DNA of 64,000 bases from Io17-Chloro-G2 sp965226915 (GCA_965226915.1 CBDDEJ010000009.1:434001-498000); one strand, 5' to 3'; shown: positions 35,854-44,995, counted from the stretch's first letter. The notes: generated by a model not told the origin, from the letters alone. Made by a program: numbers and translations.

Positions 35854-35930
35854 GCCCCGGTCGTCTAGCCTGGCAGGACGCCACCCTTTCAAGGTGGAGA
35901 TCAGCGGATCGAAGCCGCTCCGGGGTACCA
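35854..35930 (+). tRNA. tRNA-Glu (UUC)
   Basis: The acceptor stem GCCCCGG pairs with CCGGGGT before a 3' ACCA. The D-arm is TCGTCTAGCCTGGCAGGA. The anticodon arm CCACC-CTTTCAA-GGTGG gives anticodon TTC. The T-arm is AGCGG-ATCGAAG-CCGCT, with A where T54 is usual. The identity matches bacterial tRNA-Glu, and CCA is encoded. Downstream lie remnants of a recombinase, consistent with use as an integration site. Confidence 0.93.
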
Positions 35931-36191
35931 ACCTCTTAGGCACACTCCTGTTCTTATTACGCATTTTTTCTCTTTGCCGTTAAGCTCCCGAAAGTCCAAG
36001 CCACGCCCGCTCACCTCGTTAAATACAACTACGCCGTGACCGTTCTGAGGGCCGGACTGTCTCCGACTTATCTGAGGACGCTAGACATGGATGACGCCGC
36101 TCGGATCCACCGGAGTTCTGGGGGCGATTCAGGACTAGTGCAAGGAGCAGCCTAGGGGGAGGTTGTAAGGAGTTGCAGCAGTTTTCGGTAA

Positions 36192-37023
36192 CTACGTCTG
36201 TGTTGCTGCGCCAGACCTTATTGCAGCTCGTTCAGGATATTTTTGGAGAAAGTCATGGATTGTTTCTTCGATGTAGTCGACGGGGTGAACAACCCCTAAC
36301 CCCGAATTTTCGTGCATTACGAACCTGGGCTCGCCTGTTTGTTGACTAATGGCGACGTCTTCGTAAGGGAGGTACGCCTGAACGATTCCTATCAGATTGG
36401 ACTTAGATTGGGCTTTTGTCCCGGGAAGTGCGAATACCTCCGGCCGCGATATTACTACCACTGTTGCCAGGGAATACGGCAGCGTCAATAAGGAAGGCGG
36501 CGTCAATGCCGGTCAGACTATCTCTTATTCGAGCTATCGATCCACTTCTCACGATGACAGCATTGCGGTTGTAACCAACTAACCCCATCGGGAAGCCAAG
36601 GACGTAAATGAAATCGCCCTCAGTAAGTCCGTTGCTTGCCATTTGGCTGCAATTGAGAGTGCTGGTGTCGCTAGCGAAATACTTGAACTGGATACCCTGT
36701 TCCCTTAGAAACACCGTGTTTATGGGTACAATCGCGACGTCTATTGTGGGGTCGGGGTGCGCCGCCCAATCCGATGCGCCTTTTCCCGTGAGGGGGATAT
36801 CATATTCGCGTCCATCATTGCCATCCAACGGGTTGAACCTCAGACATACACGGCGCATGCCATGCAGCACGTGCCTGTTTGTGACTAAAAAGGTTTGTTA
36901 TCCCTCCTGACCCGGAACTTTGTCCCCATACAGGAAGCCGGAGGCTATCCAGGACCGCTTTCGCTTTGGTCCGGTCCCTATAGCAACAACGCAATCTATG
37001 TATTGTTGAGATATTAGAGCCAT
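36192..37023 (-). pseudogene. Trypsin-like serine peptidase, nonsense and frameshift
   Basis: From ATG 37023 the frame reads MALISQQYIDCVVAIGTGPK, then WIASGFLYGD, and hits TAA at 36898-36900. It continues with TFLVTNRHVLHG (catalytic His), TIDVAIVPIN (Asp) and IDAAVFPGNSGS (Ser). Just after the Ser the frame shifts near 36465, and the C-terminal VFALPGTKAQSKSNLIGIVQ lies in another frame ending at 36192. All three catalytic residues survive in the DNA. No signal peptide, so it was cytoplasmic. GC is lower than in the neighbouring argC; likely part of an integrated element. Confidence 0.78.
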
Positions 37024-37057
37024 ATTCGACACCCATCCGTTGTAGCCCCGTAATCAA

Positions 37058-37310
37058 TCACCACCGAAAATCCACCTCCTGGTTAATCCGCACCGAGTCC
37101 TCCGCCGTTAGGGTCTTCATGCAGGGCAGCGTCATCTTGGCCGTCGCGTGGCCGTGCTGGTCCTTGAGTCCTTGGGGGTTGCCGGTGTCTCTGCCGCTCG
37201 GGGGAGCCGCTGTGCCGCAGGACGTGGACAGCACCGACGTCGGGAGGCTCCTGGACCACAGGCAGCTCAAACGCCCGCTGGAGGATATGGTGGGCCCGCC
37301 ATTTCGTCAT
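37058..37310 (-). pseudogene. Tyrosine recombinase (integrase) C-terminal remnant
   Basis: One frame has VHVLRHSG, matching the HxLRHT box of tyrosine recombinases. A second frame continues DTGNPQGLKDQHGHATAKMT, then LPCMKTLTAEDSVRINQEVDF, matching the GH-box and tail. The catalytic Tyr expected in the RY(M/T)KTL position is Cys. The N-terminal domain is absent. It is thus a decayed integrase 1.1 kb downstream of tRNA-Glu. Confidence 0.7.
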
Positions 37311-37747
37311 GATTTTCTCGCTGCGAGTACCTGATGATATGGAGGACGTGAGGGTTCTGTGTGACCGAAAAGGCTGTAAAGGAGAGTAACCGCTTGTTCC
37401 CCTACCCCGGGGATTGCGCCTGGGTGAATAGCGCCCAGAGACAGACTTACTTCTAATGCGGGGGCCAATGGGTTCTTCGAGTAATGGTCAAAAAGGGCTT
37501 TCCGGATGAGGAACAGTTGATCTCCTCGTGTATTGATCCACAGAAACGGCCAAGCCTTAGTTAAGGGGCTCGGGATTGGCAACGCTGTGGATGCAATCCG
37601 CTTCCTAGCTCGCTGATCAAGTTGTCTAACCCGTGTCGGAGAGAAGTGTAAATCAATTGCCAGGTCGAGGACAGATATTCCCCGCTCTCTTCCGGTCACT
37701 ATTAACTCTTCGCGCTCGGAAAGATATGGGTAACGGCTTTCCTCCAC
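37307..37747 (-). CDS. Hypothetical protein with sigma-region-4-like HTH
   Basis: The 146-residue ORF starts MEESRYPYLSEREELIVTGR, followed by ERGISVLDLAIDLHFSPTRV then RQLDQRARKR. This resembles a sigma-70 region 4 helix-turn-helix (LSxREExI ... S.xRVRQLxxRAxxRL). The C-terminal 95 residues are unassigned. It is next to the integrase remnant and a MITE, so probably an element regulator. Confidence 0.55.
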   Translation of the reverse strand: MEESRYPYLSEREELIVTGRERGISVLDLAIDLHFSPTRVRQLDQRARKRIASTALPIPSPLTKAWPFLWINTRGDQLFLIRKALFDHYSKNPLAPALEVSLSLGAIHPGAIPGVGEQAVTLLYSLFGHTEPSRPPYHQVLAARKS

Positions 37748-37779
37748 AGTCCCCTCCCTGCTCGCTGTTGTAATCCTAG

Positions 37780-37950
37780 AGGTCTGGCCGGAAAGCCATT
37801 GGCCGGGTTTCGCGCTACGCCAGACAGACGTATTAGAGTCTTATGTGGCATGATAGTGTCTGTAATACGGTTTAAGAACCCACTGTTACATCGCTAATCG
37901 TCGCTAAAAAAACGACGACTTGGGGAGAATCGGGGTTTCCGTCCTAGTTT
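37780..37950 (+). mobile_element. 171-bp MITE, copy 2
   Basis: It is flanked by CTAG at 37776-37779 and 37951-37954 and has the same 171-bp length as copies 1 and 3, with a few substitutions (for example TTAGAG for TTATAG, CCTAGTTT for CCGAGTTT). It is the only copy without an IS701 at its border. Confidence 0.85.
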
Positions 37951-38150
37951 CTAGACCAATAGTAGTCTAGCCCCAAAGCTGTCAGTCAAGTGGTTGATGA
38001 CGCAACTGCGCTCAGGACTCCAAGAAAGGGCCCATCTAACGGAGTTCTAAACGCCTGAAAAGCCCGTCCGCCTTGAACGTTGAATCACCGGATGCCACTC
38101 TTTTGCCAGCCGATTATGCGGCAAAAACCCTGCCTCCATAGGAGCCTGCC

Positions 38151-39257
38151 ATGGGCTGGTCTGACCGTCCTACCGGGTTGACCCGTTACGACCCTCCTCA
38201 CGCATTCCGGGGTTATACCTTGTTTTCCGCCAACGGCGGGGATGACGCCTACCTGGTGGACATGGAAGGCCGCTTCGTCCACCGTTGGCATTCAGATCAG
38301 GGTATCAACTACGGTTTCCTGTTGCCCAACGGTAATCTTCTGTTCCGCACCAATGGCGGCTCCGCGGGCCGGCCCGGCTCGGACGCCATTGTGGAGATGG
38401 ATTGGCACGGAGAACCGGTGTGGGAGTATCGAAATCCCCTGCTGCGCCGCCATTGCCGGTTAACAAATGGGAATAATCTACTCTTGCTCTACGAACCCAT
38501 CTCAGAAGAGTTGACACGCCAGGTACAGGGCGGGTTCATCTCTCCCAACGATCCGGCCCGGATGACCGGCGACCTGGTGGTGGAGACCAATCCAGCAGGT
38601 GAAATCGTCTATGAATGGCGGTCGTCGGACCATTTGGACCCGGCGGAGGACATCATCTGTCCCCTGGAAGGGCGGGGGTCCTGGGGCGGCGCCAACGACC
38701 TAACAGCCGTTGAGCAACCGAGTAACCGAGACGCCGGTTTCCTGATCAGCTTCCGGATTCTTAACACCGTTGCCCTGGCTGACCGGGCAACGGGAGAATT
38801 TTGTTGGAAATGGGGGCCGGGCCACATCTCCCACCAGCACAATCCGACCCTTTTGGATAATGGCCACGTGTTGTTGTTGGACAACGGAGCACACCGGCGG
38901 GGCCTCAGCTATTCACTGGTCATCGAAGTCGACCCGGAGGACAACGAAATCGCCTGGGAATACCGCGGCAAGCCCATGAACTCCTTCTTTACCCACTTCA
39001 CCGGAGGCGCCCAGAGGCTGGCCAACGGAAATACTTTGATCACCGAAGGCGCCAACGGCCGCATATTCGAGGTGACGCAAAATTGCGAGGTTGTCTGGGA
39101 GTACATCAGCCCCGTCTTCGCTGAAGGCAACAACGGAGTGGCCAATGGAGTATTCCGCGCCAACCGCTATGGCCCCGACGACCCTGCTTTGATCAACAAA
39201 GACTTGGACCCCAGCCGCTACGCCAATCTGAACCGCCTGTACAGCGGCGGGCTATAA
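38151..39257 (+). CDS. Arylsulfotransferase (ASST)-type beta-propeller protein
   Basis: The 368-residue protein has repeated propeller blades typical of ASST proteins: GYTLFSANGGDDAYLVDMEG, FLLPNGNLLFRT, IVEMDWHGEPVWEY, GHISHQHNPTLLDNGHVLLL and EVTQNCEVVWEYISP. The His-containing HISHQHNP fits the ASST active-site region. No signal peptide is seen, unlike periplasmic ASST. Likely a sulfotransferase or related esterase; common in marine Chloroflexota. SD GGAG upstream of ATG 38151. Confidence 0.82.
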   Translation: MGWSDRPTGLTRYDPPHAFRGYTLFSANGGDDAYLVDMEGRFVHRWHSDQGINYGFLLPNGNLLFRTNGGSAGRPGSDAIVEMDWHGEPVWEYRNPLLRRHCRLTNGNNLLLLYEPISEELTRQVQGGFISPNDPARMTGDLVVETNPAGEIVYEWRSSDHLDPAEDIICPLEGRGSWGGANDLTAVEQPSNRDAGFLISFRILNTVALADRATGEFCWKWGPGHISHQHNPTLLDNGHVLLLDNGAHRRGLSYSLVIEVDPEDNEIAWEYRGKPMNSFFTHFTGGAQRLANGNTLITEGANGRIFEVTQNCEVVWEYISPVFAEGNNGVANGVFRANRYGPDDPALINKDLDPSRYANLNRLYSGGL

Positions 39258-39350
39258 CCTCTCGAAGATGTACGACGGAAGATCGGGACCATTTTAAGGA
39301 GCCGGTCAGAGGCCACCTGTCCTCGTTGCCGCAATCTTGTTAAATGAGAA

Positions 39351-39388
39351 GCCCCCGCTCTTCCAGTCATGGGAAACGCGGGGGCTAA
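39351..39388. terminator. Bidirectional terminator between convergent genes
   Basis: AGCCCCCGC ... GCGGGGGCT forms a 9-bp GC stem extended by inner TTCC/GGGAA pairing, placed between the plus-strand ASST gene and the minus-strand lipoprotein gene. Confidence 0.7.
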
Positions 39389-39429
39389 TGAACGCTTAAG
39401 TCCGGTTTAGGGCGCGATCCGTTTAACGC

Positions 39430-39915
39430 TCAGCAATCGGCGACCACGTTTGCGGAATCGGAAACGATCATTGCCGGGCTGCCAAAGTAGACTTCGATGG
39501 TGCCTGTGACGCACAGGACCTTGCCATTCCAATTTTGCCCGTAGTGCGGTGGGAAGTTGGGCTTGTCTTTCCTCATCACCACCATCGTGAAGGTCTCCGG
39601 TGTTTCCATGTCCGATATGGACGATCCTCTCTCCACCACGCCTGCTTCGTCGAAGAGGATCAGGGTTGGCTTCCCTGCCTTGCCGTCGTGATATTGGTAA
39701 TCCCTGACCTGGCCCTTCACCGTTACCGATTTGCCCACGTGTTCCGAAGCGTGGATGGAGGGCACGTAGCCGGCCGCCACTATAGCCGCGGCGTCTAGCT
39801 CTGGAGCGGAGCCGGCGCTGTCAACAGGTTGCGCCCCGGTCCCGCCACATGCCGCCAGGATAGCCGGCATGAGCAACGACACTATCAATAGTGGGAAGAA
39901 TCCCTTTACCCGCAT
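39430..39915 (-). CDS. Lipoprotein with OB-fold-like domain
   Basis: The 161-residue protein has a lipobox ILAAC (Cys22). The mature part reads HVGKSVTVKGQVRDYQYHDG, then TLILFDEAG, and GKVLCVTGTIEVYFGSPAMI, the pattern of an OB-fold nucleic-acid or ligand-binding domain seen in small bacterial lipoproteins. Two Cys near the C-terminus could form a disulfide. Function unknown. It lies 53 bp downstream of the dppC-type gene on the same strand. Confidence 0.75.
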   Translation of the reverse strand: MRVKGFFPLLIVSLLMPAILAACGGTGAQPVDSAGSAPELDAAAIVAAGYVPSIHASEHVGKSVTVKGQVRDYQYHDGKAGKPTLILFDEAGVVERGSSISDMETPETFTMVVMRKDKPNFPPHYGQNWNGKVLCVTGTIEVYFGSPAMIVSDSANVVADC

Positions 39916-39968
39916 ACCTTCACCTTCTTCCAGTTACTCTTTCAGTCACTCTCTGGCGGTTGGGCGAA

Positions 39969-40889
39969 CTAGCTCGGTCCCGTGCCGCGAAGCCGGGGGT
40001 CCAGCACGTCCCGGAGCGCGTCGCCCAGCACGTTCCACGAGAAGACCACGATGAATATCGCCGCGCCGGGGAATACCGCCAGCCATGGCGCAATCGCCAC
40101 GTACTGCGATGCCGCGCCGCTCAACATGCCGCCCCATGACGGCACGTCGGGAGGACTGCCCACTCCCAGGAAGCTCAGTGAAGCCTCGGCGATGATGGCC
40201 CCTCCCAGGTGGAAGGTCACGATCACCAGATAAAGCGCAAAGGCGTTGGGTATCATATGCTTGATCATGATGCGCCAGCCCCCGGCCCCCACCGCCCTGG
40301 CCGACAGCACGTAGTCCATTTCTTTGATGGCCAGGTATTGGGCGCGCAGGATCCGCGCCGTGCTAGGCACGTACACGATGCTCAGCGCGATGATCACGTT
40401 CATGACGGACGCCCCCAGGGCGGCCATGATCGCTATCGCCAGGATCAAGGTGGGGAACGCTATCATCGCGTCTATGAACCGCTGGATGATCAGGTCGGTC
40501 TTGCCCCCGAAGTGGACGCTGAAGACACCCACCATCATCCCGATGGTGCACCCGATGAACGAGGAGACGATCCCCACGACCAGGGAGATCCTGGCGCCGT
40601 ATATGATCCTGCTGAACACGTCCCGGCCCAGATTGTCTCCACCGAAGAAGTAATCGGTGTTGGGCGATTCGTAGATGTGCTCCACCGTGGTGACGTATGG
40701 GTCGTGGTTGGAGATCTGGGGCGCGAAGACGGCCGCGATCACCGTCATGGTGGCCACCACCAGACCAAATGTGCCTAGCCTTTTGGTCTTGAGGAAGGAT
40801 ACGAATTGTTGCAGGAACGTTCGTTTGGGCCGAAGACCCGTTATCGTCGGCTCCGGTAGCGCCTGAGCGGTTCCTTGGTTCACTGCCAT
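39969..40889 (-). CDS. Dipeptide/oligopeptide ABC transporter permease (DppC-like)
   Basis: The 306-residue permease has an N-terminal cytosolic segment, first TM at about 38-56, and BPD_transp_1 TMs after residue 105. Motifs: FGGDNLGRDVFSRIIYGAR (typical DppC/OppC periplasmic loop), and the EAA loop YVLSARAVGAGGWRIMIKHM IPNA. It works with the DppB-like partner 48 bp upstream and the binding lipoprotein. ATPase subunits are not in the window. Confidence 0.93.
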   Translation of the reverse strand: MAVNQGTAQALPEPTITGLRPKRTFLQQFVSFLKTKRLGTFGLVVATMTVIAAVFAPQISNHDPYVTTVEHIYESPNTDYFFGGDNLGRDVFSRIIYGARISLVVGIVSSFIGCTIGMMVGVFSVHFGGKTDLIIQRFIDAMIAFPTLILAIAIMAALGASVMNVIIALSIVYVPSTARILRAQYLAIKEMDYVLSARAVGAGGWRIMIKHMIPNAFALYLVIVTFHLGGAIIAEASLSFLGVGSPPDVPSWGGMLSGAASQYVAIAPWLAVFPGAAIFIVVFSWNVLGDALRDVLDPRLRGTGPS

Positions 40890-40937
40890 TGATGATTACC
40901 CCCGTATTTCATAAAGCGCTCTGCGCGGCGGCGTGCT

Positions 40938-41900
40938 TTAGTTGTAGCGAATCCTGGGATTCAGCCACGCGTAGAAGAGGTCCAGCACCAAATTCAGGAC
41001 CAGCACCACAACCGCTATCAGAACGATGGTCGCCTGGATCATTGGGAAGTCCCGGTGCAAGATACTGGTGATGAGCAAACGGCCCATTCCCGGTATCAGG
41101 AAGATCACTTCGATAATCACCGTGCCCGAGATCAGCCGGCCAAACTCGTATCCCGATAGGGTGACCACCGGCAACAGGGCGTTTCGCAGCGCATGCCGGA
41201 AAATCACTATCTTCTCGGAGAGGCCTTTGGACCGGGCGGTCCTGATGTAGTCTTCGTGCAGCACTTCCAGCATGGCGGACCGGGTGATTCGGGTGATGAA
41301 GGCCATGTTGGACGTGCCCAACGCCAAGGCCGGGAAGATCAGTTGCTGGAAGTTCACCCACGGGTCCTCCCATGGGTCTACGTAGGCCAGGGGCGGCGCC
41401 CAGTTGAAGAACAGCACCAGGAAGAAGATGCTCATGATAGCCACCCAGAAGTTGGGCGTGGCTATCCCCGTGATGCTTACGACCCTGGTGACGTAATCGG
41501 TGAACGTGTCTTGCTTTAAGGCGGAAATCACCCCCAACGGCACGGCCATGACGGTGGCCAGCAGCAACGCCATGATGGCCAGTTCCACCGTGGTGGGTAT
41601 CCTCATCTTCAGGTCGTCGATGACCCGGTCGCCCTCGTAGAAGTAGGAGACCCCGAAGTCTCCCTTGAGCATGTTGCCGACCCAGCTGCCGTACTGGACG
41701 ATGATGTTCCGGTCGGTGCCCAATTTGTGGCGCAGGGCGTCCAGTTGCGCTTCCGTGAATTCGTCGTCTCCAGATTCCCCGCCCAAGATCAGTAGGGCCG
41801 GGTCGCCGGGAATCACCCGCAGGATGGAGAAAACCACAACGGTGACGATCAACAGTGTGGGTATGAATAGTACGAAGCGTTTGGTGATGTAATTCCGCAT
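40938..41900 (-). CDS. Dipeptide/oligopeptide ABC transporter permease (DppB-like)
   Basis: The 320-residue permease starts RNYITKRFVLFIPTLLIVTV with the first TM. It has VIPGDPALLILGG, the long periplasmic loop, and the EAA loop IRTARSKGLSEKIVIFRHAL RNALLP. The C-terminus LNLVLDLFYAWLNPRIRYN is typical for DppB. It is second in the operon between the substrate-binding gene and dppC. Confidence 0.93.
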   Translation of the reverse strand: MRNYITKRFVLFIPTLLIVTVVVFSILRVIPGDPALLILGGESGDDEFTEAQLDALRHKLGTDRNIIVQYGSWVGNMLKGDFGVSYFYEGDRVIDDLKMRIPTTVELAIMALLLATVMAVPLGVISALKQDTFTDYVTRVVSITGIATPNFWVAIMSIFFLVLFFNWAPPLAYVDPWEDPWVNFQQLIFPALALGTSNMAFITRITRSAMLEVLHEDYIRTARSKGLSEKIVIFRHALRNALLPVVTLSGYEFGRLISGTVIIEVIFLIPGMGRLLITSILHRDFPMIQATIVLIAVVVLVLNLVLDLFYAWLNPRIRYN

Positions 41901-42221
41901 CTTTCTTCCCCGAACTAGGCTGGAAAATAAGGTAGGATTCTGAATACAAGGCTACCCAGCCACAGCCTTCCGCTTCTGGCGTGCCGCCAACCCCGGCTGG
42001 GGAAGGGCCCCCATGCAATCAGGCAAAACACGGGACGGGTGACGAACCTAACGACGCGGCTCAAGCGCCGACCTGATCCCGCTCCCCAGCCGGGGTTGAC
42101 AGCACTCTCTTAATGCAGGGATATCAACTCCCTTGGCGTCTAAAAAGGGCAGACCGGCCTTCCGAACCTTCAGGTCAGCCTGCCCTTGGACATCCTTTAG
42201 ACGCCTAGGCGTCTATTGATT
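41901..42221 (-). other. Structured intergenic region between binding-protein and permease genes
   Basis: There are two large inverted repeats. AACCCCGGCTGGGGA (41989-42003) pairs with TCCCCAGCCGGGGTT (42083-42097), spaced by 79 nt. GGCGTCTAAA...AGGGCAG pairs with CTGCCCT...TTTAGACGCC at about 42136-42210. Such stem-loops after a binding-protein gene commonly protect its mRNA and lower permease expression; here that is an inference. No ORF is seen. Confidence 0.6.
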
Positions 42222-44108
42222 TTAGCAGGTCGGGTCGCACCAAACGTGCTCCCACGCCCGGCCTTGAATCGTCATATGGAAGTTCTGGATCTTGTGGTTC
42301 ACTGCGTGGTGATGGTTCGCCCAGAACAGGTAAGGGTTGCTATGGTCTTCATTGATGACCAATTCCGACATATCGGCCAGAATCGCCTTCCTCTTTTCCT
42401 GGTCCACTTCCCTCATCTGCAGGTCATTCAACTCGTCCAGACACTTGCCGGTGGTGGCGCTACAGGGGACCATGAATTTTCCACGCCCGCCGCCGGTCCA
42501 CTGGGGGATGGTTCCGCGGGTCAGCCTGGCCCAGATAGCGTCCGGTCCGGTGCTGAAGATCCCGCCGCTTTGGACCGCGAATTGCACGTCGCCTGCCCAG
42601 TATGCGTCGAAACCAGCGCCGCTCTCCATCACCTGGAGGGTGATGTCCCAATCCAGGTATTTCCTCAGCTGCTCTTTGACTTGAACCGCCAGGTCGGGGT
42701 AACCAAGTACGTTCCTGGTGGTTAGAGTCAGCTCGAGTCCCGCGGGTATTCCCGCTTCCGCCAGCAGACTCTTTGCCTTGGCCAGATCGTCGGGGTGCTT
42801 TTCGCCGTTTAGCTCCCGGAACCCGGGGGTGTTGGTGTTTTCTTCGTCGGTCTGGCTGTACCAGAACCCTTCAGGATTAGGGTACCCCAGCGCGTCGGTG
42901 CCGCCGCTGAACGTCTGGATGATGGGCTGGCGGTACAACGCCAAGTGCAAGGCTTGCCGCACCCTGACATCGTCGAAGGGCGCCTTGGTTGTGTTCATGA
43001 ACACATAGTACGCCTGCGCCGGTCCCGTCCAGTGGACGGTGAGGTTGTCCATCTCTTCGTCCAGCTTCAGGGCTTCCTGAGAACTCAGGTTGTCGATCGA
43101 CTGGTTCACGGTCAACACCTGCTCAGTCTTGAAGGCCGCTATCTGCCGGCCGGAGTCGGTAATGACGAACATCTTAATCCCGTCGATATAGGGACGGGCG
43201 TTGCCGTTTCGGTCGGTCTTCCAGTAGCCCGGGTCTTTTACATAGGTGACCGATACTTCCTTGACGAACTCGGTCAGCTTGAATGGCCCGGAGCCGTTCA
43301 GGACATCCAGGTCACGGCCGCCTTGAGCTATTTCTTGATCCACCACGGTGTGCCTGGGTATGATAGGGGCCGTCTCATTGGCGATGGCCAAGAGGAAACC
43401 GCCGGAAGGGAATTTGGTGATAATCTCGACGGTCTTGTCATCGATCGCCCGGGACATGCCTGTCTCGTAATAGAGACCGGCGTTGGCATGAGACGACGTG
43501 GACCGGCCTTCTAGCACTTTGAACTGGTCGGGGTTGACCATGCTCTCCATGCTGAAGACTATGTCGTCAGCGGTCACTGGCACTCCGTCATGCCATTTCG
43601 CATTTTCATCAATATGGAACGTATAGGTTTGACCGTCGTCGGCCAACTCCCAGGTGGTGCACAGGTCGCACCGCAGGTCGCTGACGTCGTCGGTCTCCGG
43701 GTTCCATTCCACCAGGTTGTTAAACACCGGCGACATGGTCATGTTGAGCACCGATGATTGGTGGATCAGCCTCTGCCTCACATCGGCGTACTGAGCCATG
43801 TTTATGACCCCGCCGTAGATGGGCTTGAAGTTCGGGTCTGCTATTGTATCCACGGATGCCTGGGCTGCGGCCTGTTCTTTGGCGGAGGCTTCCTCCACCT
43901 TGGCCACGGGCACCGCAGTCGCCACCACTATGACTTCTTTGATTACTTCCTTGACTACCGGGACCTCTTTGATCACCTCTTTAACTACTTCTTTTTCCAC
44001 CACCACTGGAGTAGCGGCGGTCCCTCCGCAGGCTACAGCCAAAAGCAGGACCAAGACCAGCGGAGTAAGAATCAAGACTTTAGGATTTCCAATTAAACGG
44101 CGGCGCAT
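42222..44108 (-). CDS. ABC transporter substrate-binding lipoprotein, family 5
   Basis: The 628-residue protein has a lipobox LAVAC (Cys27), then a repeated Val/Glu/Lys linker (VEKEVVKEVIKEVPVVKEVI), a hallmark seen in Chloroflexota binding proteins. The SBP_bac_5 domain follows (about 98-600): WELADDGQTYTFHIDENAKW HDGVPVTADDIVFS, GSGPFKLTEF, and the C-terminal ISELV-type helix. It should deliver peptides or other oligomeric organics to the DppBC permeases. Two Cys pairs (CDLC, CSATTGKC) could form disulfides. Start ATG 44108. Confidence 0.93.
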   Translation of the reverse strand: MRRRLIGNPKVLILTPLVLVLLLAVACGGTAATPVVVEKEVVKEVIKEVPVVKEVIKEVIVVATAVPVAKVEEASAKEQAAAQASVDTIADPNFKPIYGGVINMAQYADVRQRLIHQSSVLNMTMSPVFNNLVEWNPETDDVSDLRCDLCTTWELADDGQTYTFHIDENAKWHDGVPVTADDIVFSMESMVNPDQFKVLEGRSTSSHANAGLYYETGMSRAIDDKTVEIITKFPSGGFLLAIANETAPIIPRHTVVDQEIAQGGRDLDVLNGSGPFKLTEFVKEVSVTYVKDPGYWKTDRNGNARPYIDGIKMFVITDSGRQIAAFKTEQVLTVNQSIDNLSSQEALKLDEEMDNLTVHWTGPAQAYYVFMNTTKAPFDDVRVRQALHLALYRQPIIQTFSGGTDALGYPNPEGFWYSQTDEENTNTPGFRELNGEKHPDDLAKAKSLLAEAGIPAGLELTLTTRNVLGYPDLAVQVKEQLRKYLDWDITLQVMESGAGFDAYWAGDVQFAVQSGGIFSTGPDAIWARLTRGTIPQWTGGGRGKFMVPCSATTGKCLDELNDLQMREVDQEKRKAILADMSELVINEDHSNPYLFWANHHHAVNHKIQNFHMTIQGRAWEHVWCDPTC

Positions 44109-44148
44109 TTACGTTATCCTCCAATTTTTCGGTTCGCCATGCCCTTGA

Positions 44149-44196
44149 ATGCCCCGATAGATTGATCCAGTGCGATTGATCAATCTATCGGGGCAT
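44149..44196 (-). promoter_or_regulatory. Perfect 19-bp inverted repeat upstream of the binding-protein gene
   Basis: ATGCCCCGATAGATTGATC at 44149-44167 is exactly repeated inverted at 44178-44196 with a 10-nt spacer. It lies 40 bp upstream of the start of the substrate-binding gene, in its leader or promoter. It could be an operator or an RNA hairpin. It is not followed by a T-run on either strand. Confidence 0.6.
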
Positions 44197-44307
44197 GTGG
44201 GGCAAAAAATCAGGCACGCCTGAGCTGAGCCCAACGGTATGCCGTCGCGGAAGTTGGCGATCGGCACCTCCCTGTTCCCACCCTAGATGTGCCATCAGTG
44301 GGTCTGG

Positions 44308-44395
44308 TACAATGCAAATTGGGACGTGTTACTATCACGTTCCTCTCCGCCTCGGGTGGTTTGTTTTACGGCGAACCCACCCGGGGCTTTTTCTT
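44308..44395 (+). ncRNA. Candidate small RNA with terminator
   Basis: A -10-like TACAAT at 44308-44313 precedes a segment with two hairpins: GGGACGTG-TTACTAT-CACGTTCC (44321-44344) and CCTCGGGTGG...CCACCCGGGG, the latter followed by CTTTTTCTT as a canonical intrinsic terminator ending near 44395. There is no ORF. The predicted transcript is about 75-80 nt. No -35 consensus was found. It may instead be the tail of a longer transcript or a leader. Confidence 0.45.
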
Positions 44396-44990
44396 AGACT
44401 CGATCTCGCTTATGCCCAATCTACTAGATGTACGTTACAGCGCGTCACCTAAGATTGGACATCGACCCTTCATACAACTTTTAAAGTGACCACTACGAAA
44501 TCCGAAACACCCGACCTTTCGGGGCCAATGATGACCGATGGCCAGGAAGCTGAAAGTCGGAATCGCAAAAAAACTTACCTATATCCACCTCAAATCCGCG
44601 AATATAGTGGCTCATGCTAGATGTTATAGATTACACTGTCAAGATAGATTGCTTGATTATCGAGCCGCGATTATATCTGAAATAGTAATATATGCTATCT
44701 ATGATAAGGAATTAGCGGGTTGGTTTACAGGAGTTGAAATATCGTGGACCATACCGCGATGGTGGGCGATGGCCCTATGGCAAACGCCGCGGAACCGCCT
44801 AGCACCTGGACGGAAACAAACACAGACTCGCATCACATATAGTGGCTAGGGTTGCGGTCTTAGGAGTCCTGAGAATCGGTAAGTCCGAGGAATAACGAAC
44901 TAGTTGACAGCTGAAGAACGCTCAGGCCTGTTTTACCGGGAGATTCCACCTGCGGCGGGAGTCCACCATACCGGGCTCCGACACCGGGTC
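44396..44990. other. AT-richer region without recognisable gene
   Basis: About 600 bp, partly AT-rich (44560-44750). A 103-codon plus-strand frame at 44538-44849 has no family features and unlikely composition, so it is not called. Nothing else is recognised. Confidence 0.4.
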
Positions 44991-44995
44991 TGCAG

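Noticed and set aside
40209..40778. 189-codon plus-strand ORF in the dppC region
   Set aside because: His/Asp/Gly-rich antisense translation of a membrane protein gene.
44538..44849. 103-codon plus-strand ORF in the gap before glnII
   Set aside because: No family features, composition changes from basic to Trp/Arg-rich, no ribosome binding site; likely chance.
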